This document shows, one piece after another, positions 36,415 through 45,551 of a stretch of 64,000 bases of DNA; position 1 is the first letter of the stretch, and the number at the start of each line of letters is the position of its first letter. Position numbers and translations under genes: made by a program. The notes under the pieces were generated by a model that worked only from the letters and a program-made list of their open reading frames with translations, was not told the DNA's origin and made no database searches. The DNA comes from Haemophilus_A paraphrohaemolyticus_A (lineage in GTDB: Bacteria > Pseudomonadota > Gammaproteobacteria > Enterobacterales > Pasteurellaceae): contig NZ_QEQF01000009.1 of assembly GCF_003253115.1 (NCBI RefSeq), forward strand, positions 1-64,000, in the 5' to 3' direction.

Positions 36415-37785
36415 TTAACGCATTGTAACAAATTCTTCTGAACCTGTTGGGTGAATCGCCACCGTGTTATCAAAGTCTGCTTTGGTTGCCCCCATTTTGA
36501 TTGCTACCGCAAATCCTTGAATCATCTCATCAACCCCAAAGCCGATACCATGTAAACCGACAACTTTCTCTTCTGGTCCAACACACACTAACTTCATTCG
36601 GCAAGGTTGGCGATGTTGTGTTACTGCAGTATACATTGCCGTGAACGAAGATTTGTACACTTTCACGTTTGCTTCGCCATATTGTTCAATCGCTTGAGGT
36701 TCGGTTAAGCCAACAGCGCCAATTGGCGGATGGCTGAATATGACAGTTGGCACAAGGTTGTAATCTAAATGTTCATTTGGTTTATTATTGAATAGGCGCT
36801 CAGATAAACGGCGACCCGCAGCTACTGCAACCGGCGTTAATTCAATACCACCTTCGATAATATCACCCACAGCGTAAATACCTTCTACATTGGTGTTTTG
36901 GAATTTATCGACGATGATTTGACCACGCTCGTTTGTTTTTACACCTGTTACTTCAAGATTGATCACATCTGTTGCAGGCTCACGACCGATTGCCCAAATA
37001 AGGCTATCTACTATCGTTTCTCGACCATCTTTGAGTTTTAATGTGAGTGAGCCATCGGCATTTTTCACTACTTTTTCTGGCAGTGCATGTGTGTGTAAAT
37101 GAATGCTATCTTGTTCCATCACTTGCATCAAGGCTTCTAAAATATAAGGATCTTGATTACGTAATGGTGCATGTTGGCGGACAAACAAATGCGTTTCTGT
37201 TCCTAAGCTATTAAACACGCCCGCGATTTCTACCGCAATGTAACCCGCACCTACAACCGCTACGCGTTTTGGCAATGCATTTAATGCAAACACACCATCT
37301 GAAGTGATACCATACTCAGCCCCTTCAATTGCTGGAATGCTTGGACGACCGCCTGTCGCGATTAAAATGTGATCTGCGGTGACTAATTCAGTTGAGCCAT
37401 CTGCATAAGTCACTTCAATCGTTTTCGCATCTTTAAAACGTGCAAAACCATTTAAGACATCGACATTATTTTTCGCTAATACATTATTGTATGAAGTATG
37501 AATACGACCGATATACGCTTGGCGGCTTTCTACCAATTTTGCGTAATCAAAGCCTTTCACTTCTACATCAAAACCGTAATCCGGCGCATATTGATTGATT
37601 GCATCCGCAATATGAGCACCGTAGAACATCACTTTTTTCGGCACACAGCCTACGTTTACACAAGTTCCGCCTAAATGTTTTGCTTCAATAATCGCACATT
37701 TTTTACCATAGCTTGCTGCACGGTTAATAGAAGCAATACCGCCTGAACCGCCGCCGATAGCAACGTAGTCGTAATGTTTAGTCAT
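36415..37785 (-). CDS. gor: Glutathione-disulfide reductase
   Basis: FAD/NADPH enzyme that keeps glutathione reduced. N-terminal GGGSGGIAS dinucleotide fold, redox-active disulfide in GGTCVNVGCVPKK (residues about 39-51), NADPH-binding GAGYIAVEIAG, and C-terminal active-site HPTGSEEFVTMR with the catalytic His-Glu. 456 residues versus 450 in E. coli. Confidence 0.95.
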   Translation of the reverse strand: MTKHYDYVAIGGGSGGIASINRAASYGKKCAIIEAKHLGGTCVNVGCVPKKVMFYGAHIADAINQYAPDYGFDVEVKGFDYAKLVESRQAYIGRIHTSYNNVLAKNNVDVLNGFARFKDAKTIEVTYADGSTELVTADHILIATGGRPSIPAIEGAEYGITSDGVFALNALPKRVAVVGAGYIAVEIAGVFNSLGTETHLFVRQHAPLRNQDPYILEALMQVMEQDSIHLHTHALPEKVVKNADGSLTLKLKDGRETIVDSLIWAIGREPATDVINLEVTGVKTNERGQIIVDKFQNTNVEGIYAVGDIIEGGIELTPVAVAAGRRLSERLFNNKPNEHLDYNLVPTVIFSHPPIGAVGLTEPQAIEQYGEANVKVYKSSFTAMYTAVTQHRQPCRMKLVCVGPEEKVVGLHGIGFGVDEMIQGFAVAIKMGATKADFDNTVAIHPTGSEEFVTMR

Positions 37786-37874
37786 TTGTTATTCCTTAAT
37801 TGATAAAATAAAAGCGGTCTGATTTTAACCACTTTTTGCAAAAATGTATTGAATTATTGTGATAGGTTACAAGC

Positions 37875-38354
37875 CTAAATATTTTGGCGAGGTACCGCAT
37901 TTGCGTAGCCGAATTGTCGCCACGCTTCATAAACGACCACAGCAACTGAGTTCGATAAATTCATACTGCGACTATCTTTACACATCGGAATACGAATTTT
38001 TTGTGATATTGGTAATGTGTCCAAAATATCTTTGGGGATGCCTCGGCTTTCAGGGCCGAACATCAAAAAATCACCCAGTTCATAGTGCACATCGCTATGA
38101 TTCGGTTCCCCTTTTGTAGTTAAAGCAAAGAGACGTTTTGGCTTCGCCGTTGCTAAAAAATCCTCGAAATTCTTATATTTTTTAATGTCCACAAACTCGT
38201 GATAATCCAAGCCAGAACGTTTTAATTTTTTATCGTCCCACGTAAATCCAAGTGGCTCAATCATATGTAAACGGAAACCACAGTTTGCACAAAGTCGGAT
38301 AATATTGCCACTATTTTGCGGAATTTCAGGTTCATATAACACAATATCTAACAT
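37875..38354 (-). CDS. trmL: tRNA (cytidine(34)-2'-O)-methyltransferase
   Basis: SPOUT-class methyltransferase that 2'-O-methylates the wobble base of tRNA-Leu isoacceptors. 159 residues, with the trefoil-knot motifs LYEPEIPQNSGNIIRLCAN, LMFGPESRGIP and IPMCKDSRSMNLSNSVAVV. It is separated from mnmA by 8 bp and probably cotranscribed after it, giving a tRNA wobble-modification operon. Confidence 0.94.
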   Translation of the reverse strand: MLDIVLYEPEIPQNSGNIIRLCANCGFRLHMIEPLGFTWDDKKLKRSGLDYHEFVDIKKYKNFEDFLATAKPKRLFALTTKGEPNHSDVHYELGDFLMFGPESRGIPKDILDTLPISQKIRIPMCKDSRSMNLSNSVAVVVYEAWRQFGYANAVPRQNI

Positions 38355-38362
38355 ATTTTCCT

Positions 38363-39517
38363 CTACTTAATCTGGGTTTCAATAATGCCACCACCTAAGC
38401 AAATTTCGCCTAAGTAGAACACGGCGGATTGTCCTGGCGTAACTGCAATTTGTGGCTCATCAAAAATCACTTTGATGGTATTGTCATCAAGCGGTTGAAT
38501 TTCACACGGAATATCCGCTTGGCGGTAGCGGGTTTTCACCGTGCAACGCAAATTTTCACGCAACGGTTGCATATCCACCCAAGTGAGTTGCGAGGCGATT
38601 AAACCAGTCGAAAGCAAGGCGGAATTGTCGTGCCCTTGTGCGACTACTAACACATTGTTGATTAAATCTTTTTCCACCACATAGAACGGATCTTCGCTTA
38701 AACCTTTCACACCGCCAATACCTAAACCTTTACGCTGACCGAGGGTGTGATACATCAAGCCATCGTGACGACCAATTACTTTACCGTCCACTGTGCAAAT
38801 TTCACCGGGTTGAGCAGGCAAGAAGCGGGCTAGAAAGTCTTTAAATTTGCGTTCGCCGATAAAGCAGATCCCCGTAGAATCTTTTTTCTTTGCCGTAGCT
38901 AAACCAAGATCTTCAGCAATTTTACGTACAATCGGCTTTTTAATTTCGCCCACTGGGAACAAACTCTGCCCGATTTGCTTTTTATTTAACGCATAGAGGA
39001 AGTAACTTTGGTCTTTATTTTCATCTAAACCACGTAATAATTGTGCATTGACATCGTCCCCACTACGGCGAACATAATGCCCAGTGGCAATATAATTTGC
39101 CCCTAAATCTTCAGCCGCATACTCTAAAAAGGCTTTGAATTTAATCTCTTTGTTGCACAAAATATCAGGGTTCGGCGTGCGGCCTGCTTTATATTCACTT
39201 AAAAAATGCTCGAACACATTATCCCAGTATTCCGCCGCAAAGTTAATTTTATGCAGCTTCATCCCCAATTTATCCGCGACCGCTTGAGCATCGGCTAAAT
39301 CCGCTGCTGCAGTGCAATGATCTGTATCGTCATCCTCTTCCCAGTTTTTCATAAACAAGCCTTCTACTTGGTAGCCTTGTTGTTGAAGAATAAACGCAGA
39401 AACAGAGGAATCCACACCGCCCGACATACCGATAATCACTTTTTTCTTAGCGTTTTCAGCAAGTTGTTCAGGGGAAAGTTGAGGAAAGTGTTGATTGTAA
39501 GTGTTTGAATTTAACAT
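38363..39517 (-). CDS. mnmA: tRNA-specific 2-thiouridylase
   Basis: Adds the 2-thio group to wobble U34 of tRNA-Lys, Glu and Gln. PP-loop IIGMSGGVDSSVSA, catalytic Cys in NPDILCNKEIKF and the persulfide Cys in GICFIGERKFKDF. I take the ATG at 39517 (GGGAG 4 bases upstream) instead of the longer frame from 39550, giving 384 residues; E. coli MnmA has 368. Confidence 0.95.
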   Translation of the reverse strand: MLNSNTYNQHFPQLSPEQLAENAKKKVIIGMSGGVDSSVSAFILQQQGYQVEGLFMKNWEEDDDTDHCTAAADLADAQAVADKLGMKLHKINFAAEYWDNVFEHFLSEYKAGRTPNPDILCNKEIKFKAFLEYAAEDLGANYIATGHYVRRSGDDVNAQLLRGLDENKDQSYFLYALNKKQIGQSLFPVGEIKKPIVRKIAEDLGLATAKKKDSTGICFIGERKFKDFLARFLPAQPGEICTVDGKVIGRHDGLMYHTLGQRKGLGIGGVKGLSEDPFYVVEKDLINNVLVVAQGHDNSALLSTGLIASQLTWVDMQPLRENLRCTVKTRYRQADIPCEIQPLDDNTIKVIFDEPQIAVTPGQSAVFYLGEICLGGGIIETQIK

Positions 39518-39565
39518 AGTTCTCCCGTAACTTCGGTTAAGGCGAAGCACATTTGGTTATATGGA

Positions 39566-39589
39566 AAATGCTCGGAAAACCGAGCATTT
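39566..39589. terminator. Hairpin upstream of mnmA
   Basis: AAATGCTCGG / CCGAGCATTT with AAAA loop. On the minus strand it would end transcription from the decayed nucleotidyltransferase gene before mnmA. Confidence 0.65.
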
Positions 39590-39592
39590 ACG

Positions 39593-39875
39593 TTATTTTT
39601 GATAAAAGATTTTACCTATACTATCTTAATTGGCTATAGATGGACAGATCAAACAAATATGGACTATTAGATTCATCAAGATCTAACCAAATTTTAGTTA
39701 AAATCGTTTGTATTAGATTTATACCTTTTAAAGTTAAATCAATATCAGAGCTTTCACGATAGCTTACCTTAGTACGAGAACCATAAATAATCGCTTTCTC
39801 TACTTCGGGATATTTACACAAAATATCAGTAATGATTTTTTGCTGTTTAACATCTAATCCAAACTGTTCTAACAC
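39593..39875 (-). pseudogene. Decayed minimal nucleotidyltransferase (MNT antitoxin type)
   Basis: Starts at GTG 39875. Contains the nucleotidyltransferase motif GSR...SSDIDL (residues 33-47), then LFDLSIYSQLR and stop at about residue 84, short of the usual ~100. Past the stop, another frame reads DSIGKIFYQK to a TAA (39593-39595), matching the usual '-RVGKVFYQK' end. A small deletion with frameshift has therefore removed the middle of the C-terminus. It is the partner of the HEPN remnant directly upstream. Confidence 0.7.
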
Positions 39876-39876
39876 T

Positions 39877-40113
39877 TTGTTTTCATCTTCTCTTATAATT
39901 GCAAGAATAAAGGATAATAAACATCATAAATTTTGCTAAGAATTTTTTTCAGCTGTCACTTTATAATAAGTATGAACAGATAGAATGTGATTTTGTACTA
40001 TTTCAAGCCATAAAGCTCCATCACTAATCAAATTGCGATTAAAAGCATAGCGTATTGCATCTCAACTACCACCAATCTCAACATAGCCTTGATATTCCAA
40101 ATAATCTCTTACA
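39877..40113 (-). pseudogene. Decayed HEPN protein (HI0074-family) remnant
   Basis: Translating the minus strand gives RDYLEYQGYVEIGGS, TGA (40062-40064), then DAIRYAFNRNLISDGALWLE and IVQNHILSVHTYYK. The frame then shifts to ILSKIYDVYYPLFLQL and a TAA. This is the C-terminal two thirds of a HEPN-domain nucleotidyltransferase-substrate-binding protein. The start is missing, there are two stops and a frameshift, and the Arg of the R-x4-H motif is changed to His. It abuts the nqrM stop. Confidence 0.75.
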
Positions 40114-40362
40114 TTATTTTACTTCATAAAACTGCGGTTCGCCTTTGTTAAAACGCGCCACTTCTTCAGGATCCGCACTACCATCTGCAATTTTCGCTTT
40201 GAGGTTATCGCAAGGCTCTTCGCAATCACACATTTTTTTCATACCAAGGGCAGTAATACCACCGCAGCTACCTTTAATGGTTTTGCCTTTGATGATAAAG
40301 CCGATAGACATCGCGAAAATCACAGCGATGAAAAAACCAAAAGTAATTAAAAGGATTTCCAT
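40114..40362 (-). CDS. nqrM: Na+-NQR maturation protein NqrM
   Basis: 82 residues. One N-terminal membrane helix (about 3-24) is followed by a Cys-rich segment GSCGGITALGMKKMCDCEEPCD with four Cys. NqrM (formerly DUF539) delivers iron for the Fe centre between NqrD and NqrE. It lies 81 bp downstream of apbE, the standard order. Confidence 0.93.
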   Translation of the reverse strand: MEILLITFGFFIAVIFAMSIGFIIKGKTIKGSCGGITALGMKKMCDCEEPCDNLKAKIADGSADPEEVARFNKGEPQFYEVK

Positions 40363-40443
40363 TATTCACTCCAATTTATTTAGGACAAATCAAACACAAA
40401 ACTAATACTTCGACAAGCTCGGTAACCGTTTTGTATTATCTGG

Positions 40444-41484
40444 TTATTTCTGTTCGATTAATTTTTTAAATTTGCTCGACATTTGAGTTTCAAAATTATC
40501 GCCTTTTTTGATAATCAAGAATACCGCCAATTTCTCTTTTTCAGCAATTGATAATGCCTTTTCTGCACCAAGGACAAATAAGCCAGTCGATAAGCCATCG
40601 GCAGTCATGGTGGTTGGTGCAAGCACGGTAATTGAGGCAAGATTGTGGCTTACCGGGCTTAATTTACTTGGGTCGATAATATGCGACATACGGTTGCCAT
40701 TTTCATCTTCGAAATAGTTACGGTAGTTGCCAGAGGTTGCCATCCCTAAATTATGTAATGGGGCAATCATTTGCACCGATTCACCTTGAGCGAAGTTTGG
40801 TTGTTCAATTGCAATTCGCCACGGCTCATTTTGTAAATTGTTACCCTTGCCACGCAATTCTCCGCCAATTTCGACTAAGTAATTAGTTACACCGAGTTGT
40901 TCTAAGCGTTCAGCAAGTTTATCTACGCCAAAACCTTTCGCAATAGAAGAAAGATCAAGATAAAGCCCTTTTACGCTTTTAGTGAGCGTTGGCTTTTCGC
41001 CCGTCATATCAAGGCTAAACTTATCAATCCCCACTACAGCTGCACGTTCTGCAATTTGTGCTTCGCTAGGTACTTTATTTAAGCGTTTATCTGGCCCGAA
41101 ACCCCATAAATTGACAAGAGGACCAACGGTCACATCTAAAGCACCATCAGTCACTTTATTCAAGTGAATCGCTTCTTGCACGACTTTGGCAAAGTCTTTA
41201 GAAATCGTAAAAGGTTGGTTAGCTTCAGTATTGTGATTAAACTGACTGATCTCTGAATCTTTTTGGTAAGTGGACATTTCGTCATTTACCGTTTTGAGCA
41301 AGCCATCAAGCTGCTTTTGCACTTCTTCTGCTTTTGGAAGCTGCACCTTACCATCATCAATATATTTGACATGGTAGGTCGTTCCCATCGTTTTACCTTC
41401 AAAAGAAATTTGTTCAGGCGCTTTTTCGCAAGCGGTCAAAAAAAGTGAGCCGATTGCAAGAAATAAAAGAGATTTAAGTTTCAT
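40444..41484 (-). CDS. apbE: FAD:protein FMN transferase
   Basis: Periplasmic lipoprotein (lipobox FLTAC, Cys19) that attaches FMN covalently to threonines of NqrB and NqrC. Motifs: MGTTYHVKY, SSIAKGFGVDKLAE, EIGGELRGKG, and the Mg-binding MTADGLSTGLFVLG near the C-terminus. 346 residues. Its ATG overlaps the stop codon of the nucleotidyltransferase gene (TAATG), so its translation is coupled to that unrelated gene. Confidence 0.95.
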   Translation of the reverse strand: MKLKSLLFLAIGSLFLTACEKAPEQISFEGKTMGTTYHVKYIDDGKVQLPKAEEVQKQLDGLLKTVNDEMSTYQKDSEISQFNHNTEANQPFTISKDFAKVVQEAIHLNKVTDGALDVTVGPLVNLWGFGPDKRLNKVPSEAQIAERAAVVGIDKFSLDMTGEKPTLTKSVKGLYLDLSSIAKGFGVDKLAERLEQLGVTNYLVEIGGELRGKGNNLQNEPWRIAIEQPNFAQGESVQMIAPLHNLGMATSGNYRNYFEDENGNRMSHIIDPSKLSPVSHNLASITVLAPTTMTADGLSTGLFVLGAEKALSIAEKEKLAVFLIIKKGDNFETQMSSKFKKLIEQK

Positions 41485-41813
41485 TATTCTACTATTTGGG
41501 TTGATAAAGGTTCATCCAGCAAAGGAAAATCTTCGTAACGAGTTAGGATGATCTGTTTAAAATTGTCACTACAACTTGCCCAATCAATCAGATCCACTTT
41601 AAACGGTAAATCCGAATCTGAAAAGGCTTCTTCCAATTCTCTCTGCTGACGAATAGTAAGCGGTGCTTCCGTAAGCAAAACCAAATCTAAGTCAGAATAG
41701 GGCTTCGCAGTTCCTTTAATCCGAGAACCAAACACCCATACCTTGGTAGTAGGTAGTTGCTTTGCTAAGATTTTTTGCACAATCGCTAACTGGTTCACAC
41801 TAAGATCAATCAT
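41484..41813 (-). CDS. Minimal nucleotidyltransferase (MntA-type antitoxin)
   Basis: 109 residues. DNA-polymerase-beta-like nucleotidyltransferase fold with FGSRIKGTAKPYSDLDLVLL: GSR at 29-31, D41 and D43, and a third carboxylate in FKVDLIDW. Members of the MntA/HI0073 group neutralise a HEPN partner by AMPylating its Tyr. It overlaps the upstream HEPN gene by 8 bp and the downstream apbE by 1 bp, so the two-gene module is wedged into the nqr maturation operon. Confidence 0.87.
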   Translation of the reverse strand: MIDLSVNQLAIVQKILAKQLPTTKVWVFGSRIKGTAKPYSDLDLVLLTEAPLTIRQQRELEEAFSDSDLPFKVDLIDWASCSDNFKQIILTRYEDFPLLDEPLSTQIVE

Positions 41814-42243
41814 CTTGATTACGTTGTTGTAATTGTTTAAGTAAAAAACGGCTACTTTCTAAAAAATCAAAAATGCCGTTATAAACTTGCTGTGCCTTGC
41901 TTTCATCATAAGTATGAGAAGTGATGTTTCGCATTTTACGGTAATCTAGCCAGTCTTCCATTCGTTCAATTAAGCCATATTGCACGGAAAGGCGTAGCAC
42001 ATCGCGAAATTCAGCACCATCAATATCTAAATCATTTGAGGCAATACGTCTTAATTGCCGTTTAAGCATTTTTATGTCTAATTCATAGACAAATTCAAAT
42101 TTTTGAATCGCTCCCACGATCAAGGTATCTTGTATGATCGGCTGCTGAGCGTTAAACCATTCTTGATTTTCAAGACTTTTTAAAGTTTCTTCTAAGGAAA
42201 TAAAAGCCTTTTCAAGTGCAGTTGTATCTAATATCTCTGTCAT
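41806..42243 (-). CDS. HEPN-domain protein (HI0074-family, HepT-like toxin)
   Basis: 145-residue helical protein. RNITSHTY (R105...H110-T-Y112) is the R-x4-H-x-Y motif of HEPN RNases whose Tyr is AMPylated by the cognate nucleotidyltransferase. The N-terminal region (IQKFEFVYELDIKMLKRQL) is typical of the HI0074 'nucleotidyltransferase substrate binding' family. With the next gene it forms a HEPN-MNT toxin-antitoxin pair. A USS-based terminator separates it from nqrF. Confidence 0.85.
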   Translation of the reverse strand: MTEILDTTALEKAFISLEETLKSLENQEWFNAQQPIIQDTLIVGAIQKFEFVYELDIKMLKRQLRRIASNDLDIDGAEFRDVLRLSVQYGLIERMEDWLDYRKMRNITSHTYDESKAQQVYNGIFDFLESSRFLLKQLQQRNQDD

Positions 42244-42257
42244 TGCTTATATGTAAC

Positions 42258-42299
42258 AAGCGGTACGATTTGCAAAATATTTTACAAATCGAACCGCTT
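42258..42299. terminator. Terminator made of two inverted uptake sequences
   Basis: AAGCGGTACGATTTG (42258-42272) pairs with CAAATCGAACCGCTT (42285-42299) around a 12-nt A/T loop. Both ends are uptake-sequence cores in opposite orientation. It follows nqrF and precedes the HEPN gene, so it would cut the nqr transcript before HEPN-MNT-apbE-nqrM. Confidence 0.75.
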
Positions 42300-42316
42300 T
42301 TATTGATTAAGTGAGA

Positions 42317-43546
42317 TTAACCACCGAAGTCATCTAATAAAATGTTTTCGTCTTCTACACCTAAATCTTTCAGCATCTTAATTACCGATGCATTCATGAT
42401 TGGAGGTCCACACATATAGTATTCACAATCTTCTGGGGCTTCATGATCTTTTAAGTAGTTTTCATAAAGCACGTTGTGAATAAAGCCTGTGTAACCTGTC
42501 CAGTTATCTTCTGGTAATGCATCTGACAACGCTACATGCCATACGAAGTTATCGTTTTCAGCTTGGAGTTGGTCGAAGTCTTCTTGATAGAAGATTTCAC
42601 GTTTAGAACGCGCACCATACCAGAATGACATTTTACGTTTTGAATGTAAACGTTTTAACTGGTCGAAGATGTGTGAACGCATTGGCGCCATACCTGCACC
42701 ACCACCGATAAATACCATTTCTGCATCGGTTTCTTTCGCGAAGAATTCACCGAATGGACCAGAAATCGTGACTTTATCGCCCTCTTTTAATGACCAAATA
42801 TATGAAGACATTTGACCTGGAGGTGCATCTGGGTTGCTTGGTGGTGGTGTTGCGATACGCACATTAAGCATAATAATGCCTTTCTCTTCAGGGTATGAAG
42901 CCATCGAGTAAGCACGAATGATATGCTCATCCACTTTAGAAACATAACGCCAGAGGTTATATTTGTCCCAGTCCTCGTGATACTCTTTTGGAATATCGAA
43001 ATCTTTATAATTAACTGTGTGAGGATCGGCTTCAATTTGGATATAACCACCTGCACGGAATGGCACTTCTTCACCCTCAGGAATCGCTAATTTAAGCTCT
43101 TTGATGAAGGTTGCTTTATTATCATTAGAGATAACAGTACATTGCCATTTTTTCACGCCGAAGATTTCTTCTGGAAGTTCAACGTCCATATTGCCTTTTA
43201 CGTTTACTTGGCAAGATAAACGGTAACCTTCTTTGGCTTCACGTTTGGTGATATGAGAAAGTTCAGTTGGAAGGATTTCGCCACCGCCTGATTTTACTTT
43301 CACAATACATTGACCACATGAGCCACCGCCACCACAAGCGGATGATACGAAAATCCCTTTGCTTGCTAAAGCACCAAGTAATTTTCCGCCCGCTGGAAGT
43401 GTGATTGATTTTTCAGGATCGTCATTAATGGTAATAGTGATATCACCAGAATCCACTAACTTCGATTTTGCTAAAAGGATAAATACTGCAAGCACTAATA
43501 CAAGGGCAGTAAATACCACGATACCGAAAATAAAATTACTATCCAC
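42317..43546 (-). CDS. nqrF: Na+-NQR subunit F (NADH dehydrogenase, FAD and 2Fe-2S)
   Basis: Entry point for NADH electrons. N-terminal membrane helix (residues 7-25), [2Fe-2S] ferredoxin domain with CGGGGSCGQC plus a later Cys, FAD domain with RAYSMASYP, and NADH domain with GGGAGMAPMRSHI ending EDENILLDDFGG. 409 residues, as in Vibrio and Haemophilus. Last gene of the nqrABCDEF operon. Confidence 0.97.
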   Translation of the reverse strand: MDSNFIFGIVVFTALVLVLAVFILLAKSKLVDSGDITITINDDPEKSITLPAGGKLLGALASKGIFVSSACGGGGSCGQCIVKVKSGGGEILPTELSHITKREAKEGYRLSCQVNVKGNMDVELPEEIFGVKKWQCTVISNDNKATFIKELKLAIPEGEEVPFRAGGYIQIEADPHTVNYKDFDIPKEYHEDWDKYNLWRYVSKVDEHIIRAYSMASYPEEKGIIMLNVRIATPPPSNPDAPPGQMSSYIWSLKEGDKVTISGPFGEFFAKETDAEMVFIGGGAGMAPMRSHIFDQLKRLHSKRKMSFWYGARSKREIFYQEDFDQLQAENDNFVWHVALSDALPEDNWTGYTGFIHNVLYENYLKDHEAPEDCEYYMCGPPIMNASVIKMLKDLGVEDENILLDDFGG

Positions 43547-43556
43547 GATATGCTCC

Positions 43557-44153
43557 TTATAATTGAATGCCTGAGAATGACATAAAGCCTAATGCCATTA
43601 AACCTGCAGTGATGAAGGTGATACCTAAACCACGTAAGCCTGCTGGCACATCTGAGTATTTCATTTTCTCAGTTAAACCCGCAAGGGCAACGATAGCCAG
43701 CATCCAACCTGTTCCTGCACCAATACCATACACGATAGATTCACCGAAGTTATATTCACGTTGAACCATAAATGATACGCCACCGAAGATCGCACAGTTT
43801 ACAGTAATCAACGGTAAGAAAATACCTAAGGCACTATAAAGTGCAGGGAAGTATTTATCTAATACCATCTCAAGAATTTGTACGATACCCGCAATCACAC
43901 CAATGAAAGTGATGAAGTTTAAGAAGGTTAAATCTACGCCTTCTACTAACGCACCATCTTTTAAAACGTGTTCGTAAACTAATTGGTTTGCAGGTACAGA
44001 AATACCTAATACAACGATTACCGCAACACCTAAACCAAAAGCAGTCGAAACTTTCTTAGACACCGCAAGGAATGTACACATACCAAGGAAGAAAGAAAGT
44101 GCCATATTCTCAATGAATACAGATTTTACAAAAATACTGAGTAATTCTTGCAT
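43557..44153 (-). CDS. nqrE: Na+-NQR subunit E
   Basis: 198-residue integral membrane subunit with six predicted helices. It is homologous to NqrD in inverted topology, and each contributes Cys to the intramembrane iron centre (LGMCTFLAVSK and TVNCAIFGG here). 10 bp upstream of nqrF. Confidence 0.96.
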   Translation of the reverse strand: MQELLSIFVKSVFIENMALSFFLGMCTFLAVSKKVSTAFGLGVAVIVVLGISVPANQLVYEHVLKDGALVEGVDLTFLNFITFIGVIAGIVQILEMVLDKYFPALYSALGIFLPLITVNCAIFGGVSFMVQREYNFGESIVYGIGAGTGWMLAIVALAGLTEKMKYSDVPAGLRGLGITFITAGLMALGFMSFSGIQL

Positions 44154-44154
44154 C

Positions 44155-44778
44155 TTATTTCTCCACTTGTTCTGGTTTCCATGTTCTGATTGCCCAGATC
44201 ACAAAACCAATGATAAAGAATGCACTTGGTGCTAAAAGGAATAAACCGTTCGCTTGATACCAACCACCATCTTGGATAGTTTGGAAGATAGTCACACCGA
44301 AAAGTTTACCTGAACCAATTAGCTCACGTAAGAATGCAACGATAACTAACATCGCACCATAACCTAAACCGTTACCAATACCATCTACGAAACTTTCAAC
44401 TGGACCAGATTTCATTGCGAATGCTTCCGCACGTCCCATTACGATACAGTTAGTAATGATCAAACCAACGAAGACCGATAACTGTTTTGAAAGTTCATAA
44501 GCATAAGCACGTAAAATTTGGTCAACCAAGATTACTAATGATGCAATAATCGCCATTTGCACAATGATACGGATACTATTTGGAATGTAGTTACGGATCA
44601 TTGAGATGAACATACTCGAGAAAGCGGTTACTAAACTTACCGCAATCGCCATTACCACCGCAGTTTTTAACTGTGTAGTTACCGCCAATGCAGAACAAAT
44701 ACCTAAAATTTGTAATGCAATTGGGTTGTTATCTACGATTGGAGATAACAGTAGATTTTTAAGGTTGTTGCCTGCCAT
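44155..44778 (-). CDS. nqrD: Na+-NQR subunit D
   Basis: 207-residue membrane subunit with six helices. Cys in LGICSALAVTT and ITNCIVMGRAEAF are the counterparts of those in NqrE. One base separates it from nqrE and it overlaps nqrC by one base. Confidence 0.96.
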   Translation of the reverse strand: MAGNNLKNLLLSPIVDNNPIALQILGICSALAVTTQLKTAVVMAIAVSLVTAFSSMFISMIRNYIPNSIRIIVQMAIIASLVILVDQILRAYAYELSKQLSVFVGLIITNCIVMGRAEAFAMKSGPVESFVDGIGNGLGYGAMLVIVAFLRELIGSGKLFGVTIFQTIQDGGWYQANGLFLLAPSAFFIIGFVIWAIRTWKPEQVEK

Positions 44779-45551
44779 TAGTTAGCTCCTGCTGTTGCTT
44801 TAAATTTCGCTAAGAATGGACCAAAACCATTTTGACCGAACCAGTATTTGAATGAACCATCAACACCGTTTGAAGTTAAGGTTGCACCTGAAAGACCATC
44901 AATACCGTGATCTTTATTTGCTGATGCCCCTTTACCCACGGTTAAAGCAACATTGCCTTGTTCGTCAAATAATTTTTTGCCTACAAAGTGTTTTTGCCAA
45001 ACAGGGTTTGCAATCTCACCACCAAGACCAGCGGTTTCACCTTGTTCATAGTAGGTAATACCGTTAATGGTATTGGCATCAGATTGCACTGCCACTAAGC
45101 CGTACATAATTGACCATAAGCCGTTACCATACATTGGCAATACCGCTTGGACAACTTTGCCGTTGTCATCTTTTACAAGATAAACTTCAGCATATTTTGC
45201 ACGCACTTTAATGTTTGCTCTGTCATCTGCTTGTGCAATTTGGATACTTTGAGCAGGATCTTTCGCTGCTGCTTTTGCGTCAAAGTTAGTAATACCATCC
45301 ACATAGTCACCTGTTGCTAAATCCACGATTTTTGGCTCGATGAATTTTGCGTAAGTGTCTTGGACATTAGTATTTTCTTGCATTAAACCAGCCGCTTGTA
45401 AGATGTTTTTCTGTTTATCAAGCTGTTTTTGGATCTCTTGTGTTGGTTTTAATAACACCGCAGCACCTGCTACGATAAGAGAACACACTAAGCTCAACAA
45501 CACAACGACGGTTAAAGTACCACCAACGCTATCTTTATTAAATTTAGCCAT
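44778..45551 (-). CDS. nqrC: Na+-NQR subunit C
   Basis: 257 residues: an N-terminal membrane helix (about 12-32) and a periplasmic FMN-binding domain. The Thr of SGATLT (near residue 225) is the site of covalent FMN attachment by ApbE. One-base overlaps on both sides show tight coupling. Confidence 0.96.
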   Translation of the reverse strand: MAKFNKDSVGGTLTVVVLLSLVCSLIVAGAAVLLKPTQEIQKQLDKQKNILQAAGLMQENTNVQDTYAKFIEPKIVDLATGDYVDGITNFDAKAAAKDPAQSIQIAQADDRANIKVRAKYAEVYLVKDDNGKVVQAVLPMYGNGLWSIMYGLVAVQSDANTINGITYYEQGETAGLGGEIANPVWQKHFVGKKLFDEQGNVALTVGKGASANKDHGIDGLSGATLTSNGVDGSFKYWFGQNGFGPFLAKFKATAGAN

